Positions 46,090 through 60,139 of a DNA stretch of 64,000 nt are shown here, piece by piece. Position 1 is the first letter of the stretch; the number at the start of each line of letters is the position of its first letter. This stretch comes from Lamellibrachia satsuma (taxonomy: Eukaryota; Annelida; Polychaeta; Sabellida; Siboglinidae): assembly GCA_033239005.1 (NCBI GenBank), contig BSQZ01000006.1:11167662-11231661 (forward strand), written 5' to 3'. Position numbers and translations under genes: made by a program. The notes under the pieces were generated by a model, which searched no databases, was not told the origin of the DNA, and saw only the letters and a program-made list of their open reading frames with translations.

Positions 46090-47041
46090 AATAATTTATG
46101 GTACCTGTGCCCTCGTCGACAACTCTGACAAACTCACACCCTCTTCCCACAACGTTTAACCACGTGTCTACGAAGCCTACTCCCTCCTCCATACATACCT
46201 TCTGTACCTGTGTGTTGATCGCCATCCTTCTACAGTTCCTATATTCCTCACCCCTCTTTAAGTGTCTTGATCAACCACCTGTACTTACCAACGATGGATG
46301 ACGTTCCCTCCTTCTCTGCATTGTTCGTTCCCGCATGCACGAGAACAGTACCTCCCGTGCCACCACCCATGACCTGTCCTGCCTTCTCTGCTATAACCTC
46401 TACTTTTGCCCCTGGTAGGCATAATGTTATGTCATCTCCTCTATTTACAATTTTATCCCCTTTCCTAATGATGGAATCCCCCATAAATACCCGGGCTTTC
46501 CTCGCTTTCCCCTGTGATACTACATCAGCAAAGCTCCTTTCCTGTTGCACACTACTAGTATGCCCCCTTTCTCTCATATCATCAACCTTTACTGTCTTAC
46601 CACCTGGCAATCTCTCTCCACTCACCCGCTTACCTCTTTTTTGTTGCATTCTCTGCCTTCTGCCATCTTTCTTCTTCTTACCAGCTTTCTCCCTCACATT
46701 GCCACTGCTCTCCTTGTTCTCCTTGGTCTCACCACCTCTGCTCTCCTCGGTCTCACCACCTCTGCTCTCCTCGGTCTCACCACCTCTGCTATTATCATTC
46801 TCACCACCTCTGCTCACTTCTGTCTCACCCTGCCCTGTCATCATCAGAATCATATGCCTTAGCTCAATCACCAGCTCCTGCAGATATTTCACTTACACCC
46901 CCTACACACGAAATGGAAATCATCCGCCTGCACCTCCGCCCACGAATTTACACACCCGGACTTTGCAAAGTCTATCCAGCTGTCGCAGCTAGAACATATC
47001 AAATTACGTTTCGCCTTTACTTGGCGTTTGCACGGCGCCAT
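46090..47041 (-). pseudogene. CR1 ORF1: finger plus esterase, frameshifted
   Basis: It starts at ATG 47041 (MAPCKRQVKAKRN), with a cysteine-rich region (CSSC, SGC, FHFVCRGC). A one-base loss near 46893 stops the frame. The rest continues at 46892-46248: a Glu/Gly-rich tandem repeat (SRGGETEE), then the esterase blocks VFMGDSIIRKG and VHAGTNNAEKEG. Sequence between the Asn block and the downstream MAINTQVQKVCMEEGVGFVD segment is shortened relative to element 1, so part of the esterase is missing. Confidence 0.82.
46722..46835 (-). repeat. 24-bp tandem repeat in CR1 ORF1
   Basis: About four to five copies of a 24-bp unit (CACCTCTGCTCTCCTCGGTC plus TCAC on the plus strand) encoding Glu/Gly-rich octapeptides. 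It occupies the same low-complexity part of ORF1 as the 74/75-bp array of element 1 but is an unrelated unit. Confidence 0.85.
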
Positions 47042-47613
47042 GTTAGAAATTAAATTTGTATTTGTTTATAATCCGTTTATAATCAATTTATACTAGGTAG
47101 TCTTCACAAAGACTGTTTTTGTGTTGTAATACACACTTTATAGTATGTTACTTATGCCTTAATTAAATTTACAGCTACTGCCTTGCAACTTACTTTCTAT
47201 GTAACAGCTGACTAACAAAACGTAATATCGCTCGCCCTAACGAAATTTCAGTGACCTTATTTAAATAACACTGAATTACTACCTACGGCTAACTTTTAAT
47301 AAATGTTGCTAAAACAAAATATTTAGGTTTTCAATATTTAATATGTATTAAATTATTTACAATAATATTACGTCTCGTATTATGTACCCTTAATTATCGG
47401 TCGCGCTACCGAGTCCTCGGAGACCTACGATATAAACTACCCTAAATTACTCCTATAGCTAAATTTTAACAGCAACTATTGACTAAACAAGGACTCTTGT
47501 AAGGTTATGATTAATATACACGCAATAATAATACTTATCCGATCAATATTCCACGCTTTAGACAAATATAAAATCCACCAGATTCAATCCCGTGTTCTCC
47601 TCAAGATTTCCCA

Positions 47614-48335
47614 AGATGCAACGAAACATATATCCATTTCTTTGGCTAACTCGGATACAAATCGATTCCTAAATCAGCTCAGCGATTGTCTCCACGAAAT
47701 CTTCCTCTGGATGAGTGACAGCAAATTAAAGTTAAACGCAGACAAAACTGAATTTCTAATAATTAGTACTACAAAACAGCGTGGCAAACTTAGCGAAGAA
47801 TTTGGGAGTCACTTTTGAAAAGAATTTCAACTTTAGACAAAACATTCCTCAAACGTGTCGTTGCTGTTTTTATCATATCCATGATCTTCGCCGTATTCGC
47901 AACATCTCTTGTTATTGCAAGTCCCTCCTTCATAATATTGCTATCAAGGATATTACAAAACTTCAAGGTGTCCGAAATTGTTTGGCTAGGGTAGTTACAC
48001 GATCTCCTCTTTTCTCCCGCTCAGTGCCACTTCTAAAATCATTGCATTGGCTCCCTGTGCGATATTATCCCATTATTTTTAAGATCTGTACAATTACATA
48101 TCAAGCCCTTGCAACCAAACAACCTGCATATTTACATTCAATGCTCACTCCAGCAAGACAGCGCAGACAGATTCGGTCGTCTGGTTCTGATTTACTTTCT
48201 GTTCCCAGAGTTAAGACAAACGCTGGAACTCGAGCTATCTCGGTAGCCGCACCAAACTCTGTGGAATTCACTTCCCGACATCATAAAATCAGCAAGAAAT
48301 ATAGCTTCATTTCGCCGTAATCTGAAAAAAAAATA
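47614..48335 (+). mobile_element. L2-like element, right fragment of a split copy
   Basis: It reads ISLANSDTNRFLNQLSDCLH and KLKLNADKTEFLIIS, then after a shift KNLGVTFEKNFNFRQNI, LARVVTRSPLFSRSVPLLKS and LHWLPVRYYPIIFKICTITY. This is the end of the reverse transcriptase and its C-terminal tail, well known in L2-type elements of fish and invertebrates. It ends near the KISKKYSF codons at 48310. Frames 47507-47818 and 47781-48320 are separated by one shift. Confidence 0.78.
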
Positions 48336-49188
48336 TGTTTTCAAACCTATGTGGCTTCAATGTGCAGATCAATGAATGAAGGTGTGACATTTCACCATTA
48401 CCAAATCAAAATGAAACCACATCATGTTATGCAAGCCACCAACACTGCATATGTGGGGTTGTGGAGTAATTTATATGACAAATAATTACATGTTAGTTAT
48501 GGCACATTTGGAAGATTATTTAACTTTATCTTTCCACTCATACCTCATTTATTATAGGTTGGAATAGTTGCATTGATTAAATGGACTACTATCTACCCCT
48601 CAAATTGTGATATGTCTGGTAAATGTATCACATTTAAAATCAAGAAACATTGTTCAGCATAAGAAACTACAAATAATAATTGGTTCTTACTTGCTGCGTA
48701 TGTAGTATCTATGACGTGACTTCGAAGATTCATAAGTTGCTACAAGCTTGAGTTGTTCTATAGTATTGTAATATTCCACTTTGGGAATTATATGTTTTTG
48801 ACATATTTAAAACCTTTTGTAAAGTTCTTCCTTAAATTGTACTTCGTAATTATCCTGTGCCACTGTGATAGCTGTGCCAAGAGGCAAGTGAATAACACCT
48901 ACTGATTGTGTTTTTTTTATAGGGTGAGGCAATGCACAACGGCCAATTAAGACACCATTGTAAGGCAATTAGCATTCCCTTTTGGAGAATGATTGGGTCA
49001 TCCATTACATGTCCATCAAATCAGAGAACATTAGTGAGATAGCTGTCAATCAAAGTGTCAGGGGAGGGTTAGAATCTTATACCCATAGAGGGATAAATTA
49101 TTAGCAAAATGTTGCTATTTGCAAATATATAGCACATTTATTCACTTTGGTTACGTACATGAGTGATGTGAATGTCTGAAGAGTATTG
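48336..49188. other. Intergenic spacer, no gene recognised
   Basis: AT-rich, no long frame, no repeat array and no family recognised. Confidence 0.5.
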
Positions 49189-49429
49189 AAGACTCAGACT
49201 TAGACTCAGACTCATTTATTTTGACCAAGTAAATGTAACACAATCGACATATAAACAAAGTAAATAAAATAAATGGTCACGGAGACTCCCTTTAAGACAT
49301 TGAGTATGTCGCTATCATGGGAGCCACCACTGGTTTAGTCAAGCAATTGAGCAATTGAAAATATATTAAAAATATTAAGAATACAAGTGATAGCAATAAT
49401 AAAAGTACTAAGTTTATAATTATATAATA

Positions 49430-49536
<107 letters not shown>

Positions 49537-49629
49537 AAACTATATGTATACAAGCATATCCATGTACATATATGCATATGTATGGCTGCCTATGAGATAT
49601 ACCTACATATTAATTACACAAATAAATAA

Positions 49630-52600
49630 CTATACACGTATGCCCTGATTTCGGCAAATGTAACAATTTGTTTTGGTACAGTTGTATTCATAATTACCAA
49701 GAAGATATTGTTTTATGTAACTGGAGAAACCATATAGACTATGAGTATGGATTTTGTCAGTAATATCATTTGGACTATTGTTAACAGTTCTAATCATGCT
49801 GTATCTAATACATTTGTTTGCGAAAACATGATTATTTCTTGACATAAATAAGCGATTTTTGTCTCGTGTGTCATATTGATGTATTTCAAAAGTGTTAGTA
49901 TAAGGTATATTATAAAAATATTCAGGTAGTTGTTTATTTATTAAGTTATGATAAAACTTAAGTTCTTGTAGCTTGTAGATGTCACTGACCTTTAATAATT
50001 TGAGTTCTTTATAAATAGGAGCAGTGTGTGCATTATATTTACTTAACGTGATTATTCTAATTGGTTTTTTCTGAAGTATAAATAAGCGTTGCGTTTGATA
50101 CCCCCATGCCAATATACCATAGTTTATATGAGGTAATATGATAGAATTGTACATTGTCCTTAGAATATGCTGTGGTAAAAAATGTGTCAGTTTTTTTAGA
50201 ATTCCAGTGGTTCTAGATATTTTGTATGCTACTTTGTTTATGTGACTGTCCCAGTTCAAGTGATTATTTAATGTGATGCCCAAAAAGTTGAAGTTATTTA
50301 CATATTCAATTACAGTTCCATTTACTAATAGCACAGGCTTTTCTACTTTCTTTTGTGGCATATGAAAAATCATAGCTTTAGTTTTGTCAACATTTAGAGC
50401 AAGTTTGTTTATGTTAAGCCAGTCACATATCTTGTTTAGTTCTTCGTTTATATTGTTATTTAAGTCACCGGGTCGATTAAAGACATCTAATGTACTGGTT
50501 AGGGTTGTATCGTCAGCATAAGTTATGAAGTTGAAAAGGTCACTAGCAATTGGTAGGTCATTAATGTATATAATGAACAACAAAGGTCCTAATATCGACC
50601 CTTGCGGGACACCAGTAGTAATATATGCTTCTTTAGATTTTACGGGTCCAAATTGTACATACTGTTTACGATTTGATAAATAGTTCTTAAAGAGGTTAAA
50701 TGCTGTGCCTTTTATGCCATAGTGCTTTAATTTATCCATGAGTATATTATGGTCTATTGTATCAAAGGCTTTTGATAAATCAATATATATATTTATTGGA
50801 GTTAGATGTTTGTCCATTTCCTGAATAATTCTGTCTATTATTTCAAGGGTGGCAAGTTCGGTTGAATGTTTCTCTCTGAAGCCATATTGACTACTGTAGT
50901 ATAGCTCTCTATTGTGGAAATATTCGTGTAGTTGGTCAAATATGACTCTCTCAAATACTTTAGAAATTGCTGGTAAGATCGAAATTGGACGGTAATTATC
51001 AAAAATGGTATTATCACCTTTTTTGAATAGTGGTATTACTTTAGCAACTTTTAGTTTGTCAGGAAATATACCTGTTGACAAAGATTGATTGAGTATTGTG
51101 GTGACAGGTTTACAAATTTCATATTTTATTGTTTTTAATAATATAGTTGATATGCCGTCTTTGCCACTACTAGATTTAGGATGCATACGGTTAATTATAT
51201 TAATTGTAGTATCTTCACTTATAGGTTTAAACGTGAATTTATGGTCTGGTTTTTCAAATAATCTCTATGACATTTGCCGTTACTACTTATTTGTGATGCA
51301 AGTTTGGGACCAATATTTGTAAAAAATAAATTAAATTGATTGGCAATATCCGTTTTATCGGTAACAGTTGTTCCATCAATTTTAAAAGAGTTAGGAAATT
51401 GTTCAGTCTTTGTTGTTTCATTAATTATTTCTTTAATAATTGACCATGTTTTTTTTAATGTTGTTCTTATGTTTCTCAAATCTCGATTCAAAATATATTT
51501 TTTTGGCCAGACGAATATTTTTTTAAAGAATTTTATTATAAGCGTGCAGATTAGTTTTAAGGACCTGATATCTTGCTGTGTCTATAGTAGTTTGCTTCAT
51601 TTTTAGATATAGCTTATCTCTAAACGTTATTGATCTAATAATACCTTGAGTAATCCAAGACGATTTTTTATATTTATGTTTGTTATATTTAATTGTCTTA
51701 GTGGGTAAGTATTTAATCATAGTATTTAAAATAATTTCTTCAAGAATGTTATAATTTTCGTTGGGATTACCATCAATATTCTTATTTAGTTTATCATAAA
51801 TGTTTGAGTGTATTAATTCTAATCTAAATTTATTTAGCGAATCCGGACTTTTCTGTGTTATTGTTATGAATTTGGGTACCGTGTCTCGAGTTAATATGCA
51901 GTCCATGCAAATGAAACAGGGAAGATGATCAGAAATTTGGTTGATTAAAATGCCAGAAGTGGAGTTCAATGACCCCTCTGACAGTTTACATAAAAAATTG
52001 TCAATAAGTGTACCACGATGTTCTGAAAATCTGGTAGGCAATGTGATTCTAGGAAAGAAGCCTTGTGCACTGATCATGTCAAAGTATTCACTAAATACAG
52101 GTTTTTCTTTGATTTTCAATAAGTCAATATTAAAATCACCTGCTATGATAACTTCACTCTTTAGTTTTTGTAAATGAGTGAGTATCGGGGTTAATTCGTC
52201 AATAAAGGTCTTGTAATTCTCAATAACATCTCTTGGTGGTCTATATATATTTCCCAGTATAATTTTTTTTGGATAGTTTTTCCAGTTATCTCAATAAACT
52301 GTCCTTCCCATACATTTGATACATTGTTAATAGATAATATTTTATAGTCATATTTATTACTAAGATATATCGATAGGCCACCATGAGCACTACAAATATT
52401 ACCTTGAGAGATTAATGTAAAACCATCTATTTGCAGCAAAGAAATGTTGGAGTCATTGGATAACCATGTTTCTTGTAAACAAATGGCTCCAATTTTACAG
52501 CTGTTGTTTCGTAAATTTTCTAATTTCATATTAATTTGATCCATTTTTGCATGAAGGCTTTGACAATTTAGACTCAACACTACAAAAGTATTTTGCTTGT

Positions 52601-52790
52601 TTTTTATTTTGTCTATTAATTCTTCATCAGTAAAATATGGAGAATGTTTAATAATTTCAACTTCTCCATCTGGTAAATTTTCATTGAATTCGTTTATTTG
52701 TAAGATGTGATTTAAAGAGTTAACTGTTAACCCTCCAACATTTCTTAAAAAGGAATCATCATCGTTAAAAGGAAAACCATTTCTAGCCAT
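49630..52790 (-). pseudogene. Endonuclease-reverse transcriptase ORF, frameshifted
   Basis: It starts at ATG 52790 (MARNGFPFNDDD). The AP endonuclease shows VVLSLNCQSLHAK, LQETWLSND, then after a shift near 52265 IAGDFNIDLLK and SDHLPCF. Linker pieces are at 52119-51523 and 51491-51219. The reverse transcriptase at 51186-49630 is intact over 518 codons with NYRPISILPAISKVFERV, YIDLSKAFDTIDHN, GVPQGSILGPLLFIIYIND and TYADDTTL; the catalytic pair is present. The protein ends [11 protein letters not shown]. Three breaks (near 52265, 51510 and 51215) disable it. Confidence 0.88.
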
Positions 52791-53274
52791 GTTCAAAGTC
52801 CGTTACACGTGAACTTGACATAACTTGACATCATATTAACAGTAATTTGTACAACAATTAATATCCACAAATGGAGCATATGTGCTAAAATGAAACGCGT
52901 TAACGAGAACATCTGTGATATTGAAAAGTGCAATGATAGCAAAAGAAAACATACAATGCTGTGACATTAACATAGACAAATAGTGCTTGGACAGTGTTAA
53001 GTAAATAGTCAGAATTACAAAAGAACAAAACAAAATGGGCAAAAAACAAATATTAGAATTAGGACTGACAGGATACGTAATGTTTAGGAAAGATCGAATA
53101 GGAAGAAGGGGCGGGGGAGTTATTTTATATGTTAAAGAATCTATTCAGGCTTATGAAATACAATTACAAAGCGAAACAGGTTACAATGAAGCTGTTTGGT
53201 GCAAAATAGTTTCAGGAAATTCAAAATTAACTATTAGATTAGTTTACCGAAGTCCAAACATAAACGAAGAGGAT

Positions 53275-53330
53275 AACATACAATAAAATACAAAATGCTA
53301 TTTCTAGCATTTTGTATTTTATTGTATGTT
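53275..53330. repeat. Perfect inverted repeat, 26-bp arms, 4-bp loop
   Basis: Arms are 53275-53300 and 53305-53330 and the loop is TTTC. All 26 pairs match. The left arm is CR1 endonuclease coding sequence; the right arm is its mirror, leading into the TA array. Confidence 0.97.
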
Positions 53331-53334
53331 TTTA

Positions 53335-53440
<106 letters not shown>

Positions 53441-53442
53441 AT

Positions 53443-54264
53443 TTGGAAGATGACATATCTAGCAAGGTACTCAAATTTGCTGAAGACACAAAAGTATTCA
53501 GAAAGGTTACTAATGATACAGATAAACAAAGTTTACAGGATGATCTAGATAAATTAGTTAAATGGTCATCAAAATGGCAAATGTTATTCAATTTTGGGAA
53601 GTGTAAATGTATACACATAGGACATGGAAACAGGGACGAAGAATATAAAATGGGGGATGCTGTACTAGGTAGAACCACACAAGAAAAGGAATTAGGAGTA
53701 ACATTTAGTGCTGACATGAAAGTTTCAGAGCAATGTGGGATTGCTACTTCGAAAGGAAATCAAATTATAGGGTTACTTAGGAGAACTATCATGTATAAGG
53801 AGAAACAGCTAATTGTATCCCTGTACAAAGCAATAGTTAGACCACATTGGTATTGTATTCAAGCATGGAGACCGTATCGTAAAAAGGACATAGACAAGCT
53901 AGAAAAAATACAACGAAGTGCAACTAAAATGATTCCAGGATTGAGATACCTTAGTTACGAAAGTCGCTTATTACAATGTGGTTTGACAACATTAGAGACA
54001 AGGAGACTAAGAGGAGACCAAATAGAAGTGTTTAAAATAGTGATTGGTTATGAGTATGTTGACAGGAATATGTTCTTCAAACTTAAAGAAGGCAGTAGAA
54101 CCAAAGGACACAAAGCAGCATTAGTTAAGGAGCAGTGTATGTTGGATATGAGAAAGTACCCTTTCTCACAGAGGGTGATAAATGAATGGAACAAACTGCC
54201 AAATTATTGTGTTAATGCTAGTAGTAGAATTAACAGATATTTGATAAGGACGGGCTACACATAG
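53443..54264 (+). pseudogene. CR1 ORF2 C-terminal part
   Basis: An open frame of 273 codons from the region just after YIND to the natural end (YLIRTGYT). It has the FAED variant of the catalytic motif and several substitutions. A short deletion near 54225 removes the NMFKN residues seen in other copies. No function expected. Confidence 0.85.
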
Positions 54265-54371
54265 ATGAGAAAATTGTTGGACTCTTGATAAGCCAAAGGC
54301 TTCCATGTCCACTTGCCATGTGGAACTTGTTGTTTGGGATGGCAATCTTGTTAAATCTTGTTAAAATCTTG

Positions 54372-55484
54372 TTTACAGCGATAGCGGTTGTTTCGAAGCG
54401 AGCGTCAGAATGTTTTTTGCGCAGCATTCGGTTGTAACGCAAACATTAGTAAGACTAGAGTAACTTGTATTTCATTTAAATACCCTACGCGGCCAACATT
54501 GCTAAAGAAATGGCTGCGAAAATGTAATCTTAAAATTTCATGAGCATGATGTGCCAAACATTATACTAGGTTGTGGAAGCTATGTTGATGTCATCAATCC
54601 CTAGAACCCGAAATCCAAATTCACGTCACTGTCAGAGCGATCTTTTACTTTCTGACATAACAATGAAAACGACCACATAGAGCCGCCAAGCTTCTCCGCT
54701 ACCATACATACACACATGTTTAGCTATCAAAAAATACTTCCATTTAGCGCTCAAAATTAACAAAAACTAAAACAAAACTCATTATCCGGAGCTAGGCATA
54801 GGAGATTGCAAGTTGTTGTTTATTTTTTGTAAATGTTTTATAGAAGAAAGAGTTATTTTGGACCCAAGTTACATGTGTACATGAAGTTTAGATATATGAA
54901 AAGAAGCTTGGTCGCTCTGTGTGGTCGCTAGCGGTTCGAAATCGTTACATTTTAGTGTTTATTCTGGAAAATTCACATCGCCACCACTCGCCATAGAAAC
55001 GCGAGAAAAACTATGCTGCATACAAATCACTGAATGAATGTAGGCCCATATCATCAGTTGCGTCACAAAACCACATGATTATATATCATTAACTTCGAAT
55101 AATACGTGCGCTTTGCGAGAGAAAAAAATGACTAAATATATAATTACATTAATAAATAAATGTTTATATTGATTTGTTGATTTGTACATACAATTTTAAA
55201 CTTTATGTACACATATTGATATTCATTTTAAATCAAATTGGTCTATGCCTTACAGGCTGACGAAGCTACACTATTAAACTTTGTGTACACACCGAAAAAG
55301 TATTATTGCTAGTACATTATTGTTATTCAGTTTAAACCTAACTGGTCTATGCTTTACAGGCTGACGAACTGAGAAGTACATCCCGTGTCAGTGTCGCGTG
55401 TGAGACCACTACTCCCGTGTCATTCAAAATGACGTCCCATGGAAGCACCTCTTCTAAGTGACGCTTTTTCGACTATAAACAACC
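54372..55484. repeat. Unit 4 upstream block
   Basis: Collinear with 22248-23431, beginning TTTACAGCGATAGC right after the CR1 tail. It contains shortened versions of the 22400-23250 segment. A 104-bp tandem duplication at about 55150-55360 repeats the receptor splice-acceptor region. Confidence 0.78.
55250..55484 (+). promoter_or_regulatory. Predicted 5' UTR exon of unit 4 receptor, acceptor duplicated
   Basis: TACAGGCTGACGAA occurs at 55251 and again at 55355, 104 bp apart. The second lies 125 nt before the ATG, exactly as in unit 2. Duplicated candidate acceptors could give alternative 5' UTRs if the locus is transcribed. Confidence 0.45.
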
Positions 55485-56517
55485 ATGGTTGCATTTGGAA
55501 ACGAAAGTGTCTTGAATAGTATGCGGAACATTTCTCGAGCGCTGGCTTCGAACAATGATTCAACGACTAATATAAGCAAAGACAACTATGAAAACAGCAC
55601 TGGCGCAACGAACTATCAACAACTTGCGTATGCCTTAATCGCTACGCTTGGCATGTTTGGAAACGCTGTAGTTATCTTTGTCACATTACACAGTGCATCG
55701 ATGAGCAAAACATTTACAAACATCTTGATCTTAAACCAGAGCAGCATTGATTTCGCGACGTCCGTACTAATATTGCTAACGAAAATGTTGAACCTTTCTA
55801 CAGAAAACTTGTCCGGCGTGGGCGGTGACATCTTCTGTAAATTCTGGCTGAGCGAACTGCCGCTGTGGAGCTTAATGGTATCGTCGTCCTACAGTCTGAT
55901 AGCTGTGACCATTGAACGGTATATGGGGATTGTGCATCCAATATTCCACCACACCTCTTTATCAAAGACAAATGTTATATTCTTAGCCAGCGCCTCCTGG
56001 TGGCCAGGGCCGATATTGATGTTGTGTTTCTTGGTGCCAACTTACAGTGTTGTTAATGGCAGTTGTATAATCATTACACTATCGGACCAATCTTTGATGA
56101 GGGCAATCGGTGTGGTGTTTTTCGTAATCCAATATCTAATCCCAATTACTGTGTTTATTACCTGCTACAGCAGGATGTATATACGGCTACGAACCCAGGT
56201 AAATCCGGATGCACCAAATATGTGCCGAGGCAACGGTTAAAAAGGCGTGCGCCAGGCGCAACGTTCTAAAAACTCTTTTGCTCGTTGTTATTGGATATCT
56301 CCTGTGTAACATTTGGAACCAGTTAACTTACCTTGTTTTCAATTTCGGCGCTCCTGTGGACTTCTCGAACAATTATTATAATTTTACCGTTATAGGGATG
56401 TTTGCTAACTGTTGCATCAATCCTTTCCTTTACGCGTTGCAATATCGCCCGTACCAGAACGAACTGCGGAAAGTCTTCTGTAAACGCGATACCTCTGTTA
56501 TGAGTGATACATCGTAG
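55485..56517 (+). pseudogene. Rhodopsin-class GPCR with 2-bp deletion (unit 4)
   Basis: A close paralogue of receptor 2. It is open from ATG 55485 through TM5 (YLIPITVFITCYSRM), then loses two bases near 56226, where unit 2 reads AGCCACGAGGC and this copy TGCCGAGGC. The frame would end at 56240. The rest of the receptor, TM6 (LCNIWNQ) and TM7 (NPFLY) to the tail, is intact in the next frame (56209-56517). All receptor landmarks are present on both sides: LNQSSID, FCKFWL, IERY, Cys in GSC. The single lesion in the third intracellular loop makes it either a very young pseudogene or an assembly error. Confidence 0.9.
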
Positions 56518-56559
56518 CTACTGTGCAGTGACAATTAGTAAAACGTCATTTTCTGTAAA

Positions 56560-56785
56560 TCCACACATACACGCACGTTCGCAAGCACGCGCAAACAAGC
56601 ACGCACGCACGCACGCACACACACACGAACATACGCACGCACGCACGCACACACGCACACACAAACACACACACACAAACACACACACACACACACACAC
56701 ACACGCAAACACACACACACACTCACATGCACACACACACTCACATGCGCACACTGACACTCACACACACATACACACTCCTACA
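56560..56785. repeat. (CA)n / (GCAC)n microsatellite after unit 4 receptor
   Basis: Imperfect CA-rich array with GCAC, ACTC and AAACA interruptions. The equivalent position in unit 2 is a 24-bp TA tract. Confidence 0.95.
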
Positions 56786-56908
56786 AACACACTAGTTTTT
56801 TGCTACCTAAATTGACCAAGGTTTGTAATAATCCGAGGCCTGTTTGCTTTCTGGTCCTGACTAATGGAGGCTGTGGGACGACCTACCAGACATTTGCAAC
56901 ATGGCAGT

Positions 56909-57031
<123 letters not shown>

Positions 57032-57204
57032 ATATTGTTGCAGTCTGCAGAGGAATTCGTTGTACATTAGATACAAAGTTTGCTATATAAGAAAAAGGGG
57101 AATTGATGGGATTATAATTTGGTGCGTTGCATTAGCTGAGTTGAGCTGTTTTCTTGTATGAATACAACATTAATCGATACTGTGCATGTCGTCAGAATAT
57201 TGAC

Positions 57205-58440
57205 GTTTCAGTTCAATATAATGATTCACGTTGGCTGTTCACTGGTCGACTCATTTTGTTAATTTACCAATTAATTGATACTGTTGGTTCACTATATGAT
57301 TAATGTTGTTTGTTTACGAAATGATTTGTGTTGCTGGTTAACAAACTGATTCATTTTGTTGGTTGAGTACATGAGTAATGCAGTTTGTTTACGAAATTAT
57401 TTGTGTTGCTGGTTCACAAACTGATTCATGTTGTTGGTTGTGTACATTAGTAAAGTTGTTTGTTCAGAAATTATTCGTGTTGCTGGAACACCAAGTATTT
57501 CATATTGTTGGTTGACTGCAAAAGTAATATTGTTTGTTTACTAAATGATTCCTGTTGCTGGTTCACCAAGTAATTCATGTTATGTTGTTTATTGAGTACA
57601 CGAAATTATTCGTTTCGCTGGTTCTCCAAGTAATTCATGATGTTGGTTGACTGCATAAGCAATGTTGTTTGTTTACTAAATGATTATTGTTGCTGGTTCA
57701 CCAACTGATTCACGCTGTTGGTTGAGTTCTTGAGTAATGTTGTTTGTTTACTAAATTATTCGTTTTACTGATTTACCAACACATTCATGTTGTTGGTTGA
57801 ATGCATACGTAATAGTGTTTGTTGACTGAATTACTCGAGTTGCTGTTTCGCCAATTTATTCGTATTGGTGGTTGATTAATGTTGTTTGTTTACTAAATTA
57901 TTCGTGTTGCTGGTTCACCAACTGAATCACTTTGTTGGATGACTACATGAGTAATGTTGTTTGCTTACTGAATTATTCGAGTTGCTTCACGAATTGTTTT
58001 GTGTGTTTGATTCACCAACTGAAGAGAAAGAATTGTTTTGTGTGTTTGATTCACCAACTGATACATGATATTGTGTCACACGTAATTAAGTTGCAGTGTG
58101 TCAAACGGTGATTCAGAAGTAAACTAAGTAAAAGAATTGTTTTTTGTGTTTGATTAACCAACTGATACATGATATTGTGCCACATGTTGTTGTTTCACAT
58201 ATTGATTCACGTTTGTAGTTCACTACTTAATTCTTGGTATTTATTCCCTAATTGATTCGTGTTCATGGTTATCCAAGTCATTCCTGAAATGGGTTCACTG
58301 ACTGGTCTATGTTGTTAGTTTATTGTTTGATTCATGTTGTTAATTCACTGCATGATTCCTTTTGCTGCTTCCCTAGTAGATTCAATTTCTTGTTTCACCA
58401 ATTGCTTCTTTGTTTGGTTCGCCAATTGATTTGTGTTGTT
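57205..58440. repeat. 25-bp minisatellite with 75-bp higher-order period (unit 4)
   Basis: Same family as 24620-25450 but longer. Monomers such as ACTAAATTATTCGTGTTGCT plus GGTTC alternate with GAGTAATGTTGTTTGTTT and GATTCATGTTGTTGGTTG types. The right part (58010-58190) contains a local duplication of AATTGTTTTGTGTGTTTGAT. Confidence 0.8.
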
Positions 58441-58810
58441 TAACGATTGTTCTGTCCAAATGTTGCTTATTAAATGTATAGTTGTTCAACTAACTAGGTC
58501 ATGCTGTTTGTTCTCATTTTAGCAGTTCCTTGCTGGTCTTTCAACCCATTAGTTAATTGGTAATTCCGTAACATAAATTAGGGTTAGCGTCCTGCTGTCA
58601 GTTGCATGACGGGAACTCAACTTCGCCGTTAAATCTACATACACCTCCCTAAGTGCCAACTAGTTGGACATATCCTTGGGTGCCGTTGTATGACTGCCTC
58701 TCACCAGCTGTTATCCAACTGGATTCCACCAGCGGGACTAATGGATGAACATATCACCAAATTTTAGTGGCAAATCTTCCCATAATTCAATTCATCATTA
58801 ATCAAAATGT
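58440..58810. repeat. Unit 4 spacer after minisatellite
   Basis: Collinear with 8165-8530 and 25450-25815. No gene. Confidence 0.75.
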
Positions 58811-60130
<1,320 letters not shown>

Positions 60131-60139
60131 CCACAATGT

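Larger units (their letters stand above)
43137..47613 (-). mobile_element. CR1-like non-LTR retrotransposon, near full length (element 3)
   Basis: It has its 3' tail at 43137 (AACAAGATTGCC), ORF2 from about 46060 to 43222, ORF1 from 47041 to about 46090, and a 5' UTR to about 47613 that resembles the 5' end of element 1. It belongs to a different subfamily from elements 1 and 2. It lies inside an L2-like element whose two halves flank it. Many frameshifts and stops show that it is inactive. Confidence 0.85.

Noticed and set aside
46267..46992. 241-codon plus-strand frame
   Set aside because: Antisense of CR1 ORF1, whose minus-strand reading shows clear esterase motifs.
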